This document shows positions 1 to 4,611 of a stretch of DNA of 6,706 bases, one piece after another. The notes below the pieces were generated by a model. It saw nothing but the letters and a program-made list of their open reading frames with translations, searched no databases and had not been told where the DNA came from. The translations under genes were made by a program, and so were the position numbers. Numbering within the stretch: the first letter of the stretch is position 1; each line of letters starts with the position of its first letter. Location of the stretch: contig CAJFUS010000010.1 in the NCBI GenBank assembly GCA_904420235.1, positions 1 through 6,706 of the forward strand, written 5' to 3'. This DNA comes from Candidatus Neoanaerotignum tabaqchaliae. Lineage in GTDB: Bacteria > Bacillota > Clostridia > Lachnospirales > Anaerotignaceae.

Positions 1-563
1 AAATATTTTCTGTTAAGATTGCAGTTTATAAGGCTTTCATAATCAAGTATTAAAGAGAACTGACGTACATATTTAAGATTGCGGAATTTCTCGCTGTTTT
101 TTATCTCATGCAGTTCTATATGGGTTTCCTCGTTGGTTTTATTTTCAAATGGCACTGCCACAAGATAGCGTTTTTCTATATGAAGAGAGTAGAAATTATC
201 ATTTATGTTGTCCTCATTAACGTATGTGAAATAATTTTTATACCATTCTATACTGTCTATAACATCATGAAGCTTGTTTATCTCGTCGAGACAACGATTT
301 TTATGTTTATCAAGAAGAGCTAAAAGCTCTGGAATATTGTTGTCAAGTATAACTTTTTTTATTTCATCAAGGCTAAGGCCAAGTTTTTGAAGATACTTTA
401 TTCTGTCTATAAAGTGTAGCTGGTTAACTGAATAATAGCGGTAGCCAGTTGCTGGGTTTGTATATTTTGGCTGCAAAAGATTTATGCTGCTGTAATATCT
501 TAGTGTCTGTATTGAAACTCCCATTATTTTGGCAACTTCGCCAATGGAATATAAATCTTTCAT
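1..563 (-). CDS. MerR-family transcriptional regulator (C-terminus cut by window edge)
   Basis: This open frame reads off the left edge and gives the first 187 residues of a DNA-binding regulator. The N-terminus (YSIGEVAKIMGVSIQTLRYY, residues 5-24) is the classic MerR winged helix-turn-helix, followed by the wing GYRYYS (40-45) and the dimerisation coiled coil (about 77-112, ending in IEWYKNYF). From about residue 125 (LHIEKRYLVAVPFE) a C-terminal part begins that resembles the small-molecule effector-binding regions of drug-sensing type MerR proteins. No metal-binding cysteine pattern is seen, so a small organic ligand is more likely than a metal. The start is fixed by GGAGGAGGTT seven bases upstream. 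It lies 91 bases after the B3/B4 gene on the same strand and could be co-transcribed with it. Two promoters in the window have MerR-type spacing, making this their likely regulator (inference). The family call is firm; the ligand is unknown. Confidence 0.93.
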   Translation of the reverse strand, partial: MKDLYSIGEVAKIMGVSIQTLRYYSSINLLQPKYTNPATGYRYYSVNQLHFIDRIKYLQKLGLSLDEIKKVILDNNIPELLALLDKHKNRCLDEINKLHDVIDSIEWYKNYFTYVNEDNINDNFYSLHIEKRYLVAVPFENKTNEETHIELHEIKNSEKFRNLKYVRQFSLILDYESLINCNLNRKY

Positions 564-654
564 CTATATGAACCTCCTCCTTAGTTAATTATCAATTTAA
601 GCCCTAAGGCAAGGTGAATGATTACCCAACCTAATATTACATAATAAAAATAAA
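564..654. other. Short gap between the B3/B4 gene and the MerR gene
   Basis: Apart from the MerR ribosome binding site (about 571-580), the only visible structure is the small dyad GCCCTAAGGC at 601-610. On the minus strand this lies next to a TTGCCT that could be a weak -35. No -10 at normal spacing follows it and no terminator is visible, so read-through from the B3/B4 gene is possible. Confidence 0.3.
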
Positions 655-1317
655 TTAATCAACTATAAATTTATCGACATTTTCAGCTCCAGTATATTTT
701 TTTATGTACTGCTCAGACTTTTCCATAAGAGCGGTTATATTCTCGTCATCAGCAAAAACATATATAAGTGTTATTATATCTCTTGAATTAAGTGTTATCA
801 TTGCTTTTTCTGAGTCGCTTGTTGGAGAACCGAACGGACCGTCATTGTCGCACAAAACAGGAAGATTTTCAATGTTAACACTGTCCTTGCCTATTCCCTT
901 ATAGCTTTCACCTGCCTGTCCAAGCTTAAGAGTTATATCTCCGTTTATCTGTCCAGCGTCATACGAGCCAACAGAAAAACCGCTTTCAACCGATATAAGA
1001 TTATTGGTGTCAACAACTGTGTTTATTTTATAAAGGTCTTTGCCTTGTTTTATTCTTCTTATAAGAGCCTCCGATGAAACACGGTATCTGCCGGGGTCTT
1101 TACCGAAAGCTTTATAGGCCTTTCTTGATGATGAAACGTTTTTCAGTTCGGTAACGTTTGTTGTTTCAAGCTGGAGTTTTACGGCTGGAATTATTGTTTC
1201 GTCCATAAACTTCCAAAGAGAAGAACTTGTTTCTTCCGGAACAACAGAATATTTGAATACAATTAATTTAGTACAAGGAACTTTTTCTTTTATTTCGTTT
1301 GATATAAATATGTTCAT
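655..1317 (-). CDS. Stand-alone B3/B4 (PheRS beta-like editing) domain protein
   Basis: This 220-residue protein belongs to the B3/B4 domain family (COG3382 type), related to the editing domain of the phenylalanyl-tRNA synthetase beta chain. Visible family marks are SSRKAYKAFGKDPGRYRVS (63-81), then LYKINTVVDTNNLISVES (95-112), the glycine-rich GESYKGIGKD (136-145), and the strongly conserved DNDGPFGSPTSDSEKAMI (157-174). In PheRS this fold hydrolyses Tyr mischarged on tRNA-Phe. Free-standing copies are common, and their job (trans-editing or an unrelated hydrolase role) is not settled. There is no signal peptide or membrane segment, so it is cytoplasmic. The start at 1317 is supported by TGGGGGAA about six bases upstream. 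A terminator separates it from the preceding PLP enzyme, so it is probably its own unit, possibly continuing into the MerR gene. The family is confident; the function is not. Confidence 0.9.
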   Translation of the reverse strand: MNIFISNEIKEKVPCTKLIVFKYSVVPEETSSSLWKFMDETIIPAVKLQLETTNVTELKNVSSSRKAYKAFGKDPGRYRVSSEALIRRIKQGKDLYKINTVVDTNNLISVESGFSVGSYDAGQINGDITLKLGQAGESYKGIGKDSVNIENLPVLCDNDGPFGSPTSDSEKAMITLNSRDIITLIYVFADDENITALMEKSEQYIKKYTGAENVDKFIVD

Positions 1318-1360
1318 TTATATTCCCCCATGTTATGCTAATTAATATATTTCATTTTAC

Positions 1361-1366
1361 ATTATA
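1361..1366 (-). promoter_or_regulatory. Possible -10 box of the B3/B4 gene
   Basis: A perfect TATAAT on the minus strand lies about 45 bases upstream of the B3/B4 start, between that start and the terminator of the preceding gene. No good -35 lies 17 bases upstream; the nearest candidate, TTTACA, is only 11 bases away. The site is well placed, but in such AT-rich DNA a perfect -10 alone is weak evidence. Confidence 0.3.
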
Positions 1367-1396
1367 AAACCTTGTTATGTAAAGGAATTTTTGATT

Positions 1397-1431
1397 AAAC
1401 AAAAAGAAAAGGACAGAATATCTGTCCCTTT
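1397..1431 (-). terminator. Intrinsic terminator of the minus-strand PLP enzyme gene
   Basis: Read on the minus strand, AAAGGGACAG and CTGTCCTTTT form a ten-pair stem with one G-U pair around a five-base ATATT loop. It is followed by a T-rich run (CTTTTTGTTT). It starts about 50 bases after the stop codon of the gene ending at 1482. The single weak pair is G-U only in minus-strand RNA (A-C on the plus strand), which fixes the direction. Confidence 0.85.
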
Positions 1432-1481
1432 CTGGCATTTTATACTTAGCCGAAGTTTTTGTTAAATATTTGTTTTTAATA

Positions 1482-2675
1482 TCAATCCAAAGCTGTGAAA
1501 GCCTGTTTGAAGTCGTTGATAAGGTCTTCTGTGTCCTCAATACCAACAGAAACACGGAACATACCAGGTGTGATGCCCATTTTTCTTCTGTCAGCGTCAG
1601 GCATATGGCTGTGAGATGATGTGCAAGGATGGTTAAGAGTTGTTCTAAGTCCGCCAAGTGTTGTAGCATAGTGAACAAACTCAAGTTTAGCCATAAACTT
1701 GTCAATCTTCTCTTCGTCTTCTGTGTTGAGGATAATGCTCATCATACCGCTGATGGCTTCGTCATCTGACCAAAGTTTCTTAGCAAGTGCTCTCTGAGGG
1801 AAGCTGTCAAGTGAAGGATGATTTACTTTGATTACATGAGGGTCGCTCTCGAAGAAAGCAGCAAGTTTAGCAGCGTTGTACATTTGTTTTCTAACACGAA
1901 GATGAAGTGTCTCAAGACCACGAATCATCATCCAGCATGGGAATGGATCGGCAGGTGTACCAAAGAGCATTCTCATAGGACGAACTGTCTCAATGATGTC
2001 TTTTGTTGATGTCATGCAGCCAAGGATAGCGTCTGAATGGCCGTTCATGAACTTTGTCATTGAAGAAATAACAATGTCGGCGCCAAGTGTAAGAGGTTTA
2101 ATTGAGATGCATGTTGTGAATGTGTTGTCCATCATAAGAAGGGCGCCATTGTCATGAGCAAGTTTTGCAAAAGCAGGAATATCAATAAGGTTCATTGTAG
2201 GGTTAGCGCAAACCTCGGCATAGATAAGTTTTGTGTTTGGTTTGATGGCTGCTTTAACATTCTCGATGTCGTCCATGTCTACAAGTGTGGACTCAATTCC
2301 GAATCTTGAGAACATTTTTCCAAATACGTCGAATGTCTCGCCGTAGATATTTCTGTTGCAGATTACATGGTCTCCTGATTTAAGGATAGAACCGATTGTT
2401 GTTGAAATTGAAGCCATACCAGATGAGAAAATAAGGCTTGCCATGTTGTCCATTCCAGGAGCCTCAAGAGCTGTTACCTGTGAAGCTAAAACGTCACGGT
2501 CAGGGTTGTTTGTTCTGATGTATGTATATCCCTGAGCATAAGCTTCCTTAATTTCGCTGAGTGTGTTAGCTGTGAAAGCCGTAGCTGTGTAAAGAGGGAA
2601 AGCTTCAGGTTTTAATAAGTTGCAAGCTCCGTCTTTGTAATCTCTTGTGTAAAGAAGTTTTGTTTCAAGTTTCAT
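1482..2675 (-). CDS. Cys/Met-metabolism PLP-dependent enzyme, paralog 1
   Basis: This 397-residue enzyme belongs to the cystathionine gamma-synthase/lyase and methionine gamma-lyase family (PLP fold type I), whose usual length is about 380-405. The cofactor site is intact: Y52 and R54 (YTYIR), SSGMAS (84-89), Y111 (YGETFDVF), D183 (MMDNTF), Schiff-base lysine K208 (SMTKFMNGHSD) and carboxylate-binding R374 (FRVSVGIED). It should catalyse elimination or replacement at the beta or gamma carbon of an amino acid. Specificity residues are unusual: the loop reads TTLGGLRTT (338-346) rather than the common SLGGxES, and the position of the methionine lyase cysteine is glutamate (E113). I chose the start at 2675 because AGGAGG lies nine bases upstream; an in-frame ATG at 2717 would add 14 residues without such a site. 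It is monocistronic, with a MerR-type promoter and a terminator. Family certain, reaction and substrate uncertain. Confidence 0.93.
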   Translation of the reverse strand: MKLETKLLYTRDYKDGACNLLKPEAFPLYTATAFTANTLSEIKEAYAQGYTYIRTNNPDRDVLASQVTALEAPGMDNMASLIFSSGMASISTTIGSILKSGDHVICNRNIYGETFDVFGKMFSRFGIESTLVDMDDIENVKAAIKPNTKLIYAEVCANPTMNLIDIPAFAKLAHDNGALLMMDNTFTTCISIKPLTLGADIVISSMTKFMNGHSDAILGCMTSTKDIIETVRPMRMLFGTPADPFPCWMMIRGLETLHLRVRKQMYNAAKLAAFFESDPHVIKVNHPSLDSFPQRALAKKLWSDDEAISGMMSIILNTEDEEKIDKFMAKLEFVHYATTLGGLRTTLNHPCTSSHSHMPDADRRKMGITPGMFRVSVGIEDTEDLINDFKQAFTALD

Positions 2676-2756
2676 TTCAAAATTCCTCCTTAAAGTAATA
2701 AGTAGAATAGTAATCACTTAAGCCATTAACAACAATGCTAAGGCTTCTTTATTTCA

Positions 2757-2783
2757 TATGACGTTCCTTATCGGAACATCATA
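2757..2783 (-). promoter_or_regulatory. Hairpin in the 5' leader of PLP enzyme paralog 1
   Basis: In minus-strand RNA, TATGATGTTCC pairs with GGAACGTCATA through eleven pairs (one G-U) around a GATAA loop. The weak pair is G-U only in minus-strand RNA, so the structure belongs to this gene's leader. A second weaker stem, AAGCC with GGCTT (2720-2724 and 2742-2746), follows, with an alternative CATT/AATG inner pairing. I see no SAM riboswitch or T-box consensus. The role could be mRNA stability, a regulatory RNA or a protein site. Confidence 0.4.
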
Positions 2784-2794
2784 AGCATAACTTA

Positions 2795-2825
2795 ATGCTA
2801 TTATGTGTAGGTGCAATAGAGTCAA
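2795..2825 (-). promoter_or_regulatory. MerR-type promoter of PLP enzyme paralog 1
   Basis: On the minus strand the -35 is TTGACT (2820-2825) and the -10 is TAGCAT (2795-2800), with a 19-base spacer. The -35 and the start of the spacer read TTGACTCTATTGC, matching 12 of 13 bases of the deacylase promoter at 3292. MerR proteins activate promoters with overlong 19-20 base spacers by twisting the DNA. The right half of the operator dyad is poorly preserved here. An alternative -10, TAATAG, at a 16-base spacing cannot be excluded. Predicted transcription starts near 2788, giving a leader of about 110 bases. Confidence 0.55.
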
Positions 2826-2843
2826 TATGTATTTTGAAAAAAA

Positions 2844-2889
2844 ATTGACAAATTTTAAAACAGAAAAAATATAACTGTATTTTGTCAAT
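2844..2889. repeat. 46-base inverted repeat with TTGACA in each arm
   Basis: ATTGACAAA at 2844-2852 is repeated in perfect inverted form at 2881-2889 (TTTGTCAAT), and an inner ACAG (2860-2863) pairs with CTGT (2875-2878). Each arm contains a perfect TTGACA, facing inward. It could be an operator or cruciform. The arms sit at the -35 of the plus-strand promoter and just past its -10. Confidence 0.5.
2845..2875 (+). promoter_or_regulatory. Plus-strand promoter inside the intergenic region
   Basis: A perfect -35 TTGACA (2845-2850) is followed after 19 bases by TATAAC (2870-2875), a five-of-six match to the -10. The long spacer is again of the MerR type, but the spacer lacks the ACTCTAT half-site seen in the other two promoters. 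No gene starts within several hundred bases, so its product would be a short RNA or a very long leader. Confidence 0.35.
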
Positions 2890-2966
2890 ACATGATGAAA
2901 AAATGATATATATATGCAGGCTGCTTTAGCTTATTTTAAGATGAAATAAATTGAAGCAGCATTTTT
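2882..2966 (+). ncRNA. Candidate small RNA of about 85 bases
   Basis: A start expected near 2882 from the promoter at 2845-2875 and the terminator hairpin ending at 2966 would bound an RNA of about 85 bases. No open frame with a ribosome binding site lies within it; the few ATGs run into stops within nine codons. It matches no RNA family I recognise. It could equally be an attenuated leader of the deacylase gene. Confidence 0.25.
2920..2966 (+). terminator. Long hairpin with T-run, plus-strand intrinsic terminator
   Basis: GCTGCTT (2920-2926) pairs with AAGCAGC (2954-2960), continues through a short wobble-rich segment and then TTATTT with AAATAA, closing a seven-base TAAGATG loop. The T-run TTTTT (2962-2966) follows one base after the stem on the plus strand; no T-run follows on the minus strand. 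It sits about 450 bases upstream of the deacylase and follows no annotated gene, so it most likely ends a short RNA. Confidence 0.65.
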
Positions 2967-3107
2967 AAGTTAAAAAAATAAGGGATTTGATGTTTATGCA
3001 AAAATTATAATAATAATTTCTTATAAAATGAAAAAAATTATCATTTTAAAATATTAATAATTAAGTTTGATAAGAAATATCTGTAATTTTTTAGATATGT
3101 TGTTTAT

Positions 3108-3123
3108 ATATAGTACACTATAT
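3108..3123. repeat. Operator-like dyad in the intergenic region
   Basis: ATATAGT and ACTATAT are perfect seven-base inverted arms separated by AC. The sequence resembles a regulator binding site, but AT-rich DNA makes chance dyads common and no promoter is clearly attached. Confidence 0.3.
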
Positions 3124-3143
3124 GTAAATTTTTAATAAATGTC

Positions 3144-3161
3144 GATTTTTTCTAAAAAATC
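3144..3161. repeat. Perfect eight-base inverted repeat
   Basis: GATTTTTT and AAAAAATC flank a two-base CT gap. The arms are mostly homopolymer. The two-base loop is too tight for a full hairpin, so a DNA-level site or chance is likelier than an RNA structure. Confidence 0.25.
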
Positions 3162-3291
3162 TGGCGTTTTTAGACTAAATATATAAAATTTTAACATAAA
3201 AACTTTAATGTTTTAGATTTAAGCAAATAAGCAGAAAAATATTTAAATAAATTCTGTATACAATATAGAAAAAAGTCAGTTATTTTTTTAC

Positions 3292-3322
3292 TTGACTCTA
3301 TAGCCACAATAAAGTTTAAGAT
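3292..3322 (+). promoter_or_regulatory. MerR-type promoter and operator of the deacylase gene
   Basis: The -35 is TTGACT (3292-3297) and the -10 is TAAGAT (3317-3322), separated by 19 bases. Bases 3295-3315 form an imperfect 21-base dyad with ACTCTATAG on the left and CAATAAAGT on the right; seven of the first nine positions pair. A dyad centred in a 19-base spacer is the hallmark of MerR-family targets. Bases 3292-3304 match the promoter of PLP paralog 1 at 12 of 13 positions. Transcription should start near 3329, leaving a leader of about 90 bases. The MerR gene at 1-563 is the obvious candidate regulator, though this is inferred. Confidence 0.65.
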
Positions 3323-3330
3323 AACTTTAT
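3309..3330. repeat. Perfect inverted repeat framing the deacylase -10 box
   Basis: ATAAAGTT (3309-3316) and AACTTTAT (3323-3330) are perfect eight-base inverted arms. The six bases between them are exactly the -10 element TAAGAT. The left arm overlaps the right half of the MerR-type dyad. It could be a repressor site that blocks polymerase, or a partial duplication of the operator half-site. Confidence 0.45.
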
Positions 3331-3418
3331 ATAGGAATGGATTGTATAAGTTGATGTGCAGTCTTTTCCTAAAAATAAAACTAACATTTAACAAAAGAGG
3401 AAAGAGGGGATACTTTTA

Positions 3419-4384
3419 ATGAGAGAGAGCATTACTTTTGGAGGTATAACAGTGGCTCCAGGACAAAAGGTTTCCGATTATGTAACTTTACCGGGAACTG
3501 AATGTAAATTTCCAGTTACCATAGTTAATGGTAAAGAAGACGGAAAAACGCTTTTGGCTACTGCTGGAATTCATGGATGCGAGTATCCGGGAATACAGGC
3601 TGTAGTTGAGCTTGCAAAAGAGGTTGACCCAACTGAGATGAGCGGTGCGCTTGTTCTTACACATTGTATTAATATGAGTGGTTTTGAACAGCGTCAAATT
3701 TATGTTATGCCTGAGGATCCAGAACGCAAAAATCTTAACAGGCTTTTCCCAGGAAATCCTGATGGAACACTTGCTGATAAGCTTTGTGCGTTTCTTATGG
3801 ACGAATTTGTGGCAAAAAGTGATTTTCATGTTGATTTGCACAGCGGCGATATGGTTGAAGACCTTGAGGCCTGCACAATAGTGTGTGCTCCCAAAGGTTC
3901 GGAAAATAACGCTTTTGCTACAGAGGTTGCCAAGCATACAAGCTTTAAGTACAGAATGAATTCAGGCGGAAGAACTGAGTTTTATAACTCGTCTTCTATT
4001 GACAAAAACATTCCTTCAATGCTTTTTGAAAGGGGCGGACACGGTGACTGCCTTAGGGAATGGGTAGATGACAACAAGAGTGACTTAATAAACATTATGA
4101 AGTTTTTAGGCATACTTCCGGGCGAGGCTGTAAATTATGAGGATAAACAAATATTTTTTAATAAACATGAATGGACTGAGGCCGGCGCTACGGGACTTTT
4201 ATATAAATTTGCCAATACTGGCGACGATATTAAAGAAGGACAGAAAATAGCCGAAATACGTGATATATTTGGAAATCTTCTTGAGGAAATTCACGCTAAA
4301 TATGACGGCCATATTATTATAAGCGCGTCAACATTAGCCATCAGTAAAGGTGATGACCTTGTTACTTATGGCTCAGATAAGTAA
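3419..4384 (+). CDS. Succinylglutamate desuccinylase/aspartoacylase-family deacylase
   Basis: This 321-residue zinc hydrolase belongs to the M14-like AstE/AspA family, which removes acyl groups from N-acyl amino acids or related amides. Zinc ligands are visible as H52 and E55 (GIHGCEYPG) and H141 (DFHVDLHSGD). NLNRLFPG (105-112) is the usual substrate-binding motif, and E204 (MLFERGGHGD) fits the catalytic glutamate. The C-terminal part (about 252-318, EAGATGLLYKFANTGD then GNLLEEIHAKYDGHI) is the beta-rich domain typical of the COG3608 branch. There is no signal peptide, so it is cytoplasmic. The start has GAGGGGA eight bases upstream. The gene has a MerR-type promoter and is followed after 227 bases by a PLP enzyme on the same strand, with no clear terminator between. 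The substrate cannot be told; N-acetyl-diaminobutyrate, N-acyl sulfur amino acids and mercapturates are handled by relatives. Confidence 0.92.
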   Translation: MRESITFGGITVAPGQKVSDYVTLPGTECKFPVTIVNGKEDGKTLLATAGIHGCEYPGIQAVVELAKEVDPTEMSGALVLTHCINMSGFEQRQIYVMPEDPERKNLNRLFPGNPDGTLADKLCAFLMDEFVAKSDFHVDLHSGDMVEDLEACTIVCAPKGSENNAFATEVAKHTSFKYRMNSGGRTEFYNSSSIDKNIPSMLFERGGHGDCLREWVDDNKSDLINIMKFLGILPGEAVNYEDKQIFFNKHEWTEAGATGLLYKFANTGDDIKEGQKIAEIRDIFGNLLEEIHAKYDGHIIISASTLAISKGDDLVTYGSDK

Positions 4385-4460
4385 TTTAGTTTAGTAATTA
4401 AACAGATTATATATTGTATAAATAGAGTATACAAAAGATAAAATATATTTTAATATTTTA

Positions 4461-4474
4461 AGCATATATATGCT
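4461..4474. repeat. Perfect 14-base palindrome
   Basis: AGCATATATATGCT is perfectly self-complementary. TTTTA before it and TAAAA after it extend the pairing with one bulged G. No T-run follows on either strand, so it is not a normal terminator. It could be a binding site or a processing structure between the two genes. Confidence 0.35.
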
Positions 4475-4546
4475 GTAAAAATTACGATTTACAAAAGATT
4501 AAATGGTTTTCAGAAATACACATATGATAAAACTTTATAAAAGTGA

Positions 4547-4573
4547 ATTTTTCCGGTTAAGCTCCGGAGAAAT
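4547..4573 (+). promoter_or_regulatory. Hairpin upstream of PLP enzyme 2
   Basis: ATTTTTCCGG (4547-4556) and CCGGAGAAAT (4564-4573) pair over ten positions, with one G-U in plus-strand RNA, around a TTAAGCT loop. It lies about 25 bases before the ribosome binding site of the next gene. No T-run follows, so it is more likely a leader or mRNA-stability structure than a terminator. Confidence 0.4.
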
Positions 4574-4611
4574 AAATGAGTAGCAATAATATAAATTAGG
4601 AGGAATCTAAT

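Larger units (their letters stand above)
2676..3418. other. 743-base AT-rich intergenic region between divergent genes
   Basis: No convincing coding region lies here. It is extremely AT-rich: bases 3001-3240 contain only 35 G or C by count. From left to right it holds the structured leader of the minus-strand PLP gene, that gene's promoter, a 46-base inverted repeat with a plus-strand promoter, a strong hairpin with a T-run, a stretch of low-complexity AT DNA with short dyads, and the deacylase promoter and leader. It is unusually long for a divergent promoter region, which suggests more regulation than two simple promoters. Confidence 0.7.
4385..4611. other. 227-base AT-rich gap between deacylase and PLP enzyme 2
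   Basis: No gene or clear intrinsic terminator lies here. It holds a weak stem GTTTA/TAAAC (4389-4403), a poor promoter candidate (TTGTAT at 4414, GATAAA at 4437, 17-base spacer), the palindrome at 4461 and a hairpin at 4547. The PLP gene may be read through from the deacylase or have its own promoter; the sequence does not decide this. Confidence 0.4.

Noticed and set aside
108..323. 71-codon plus-strand frame opposite the MerR gene
   Set aside because: It is antisense to clear MerR coding sequence and is explained by it.
1352..1705. 117-codon minus-strand frame overlapping the end of PLP enzyme 1
   Set aside because: It is a shifted frame inside a real gene and runs through that gene's terminator, with no recognisable motif.
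2676..2790. SAM riboswitch or T-box upstream of PLP enzyme 1
   Set aside because: The expected conserved core sequences of those elements are absent, despite the sulfur amino acid theme.
3191..3394. 67-codon minus-strand open frame in the intergenic region
   Set aside because: It has no ribosome binding site, resembles no family, overlaps the deacylase promoter and leader, and is of a length expected by chance.
3488..3937. 149-codon open frame opposite the deacylase gene
   Set aside because: It is antisense to a confidently identified gene and shows no protein-family features.
4421..4428. AATAGAGT, an inverted copy of the MerR half-site, upstream of PLP enzyme 2
   Set aside because: No -35 at 19-base spacing and no convincing opposite half-site are present, so an eight-base match in AT-rich DNA is not enough.
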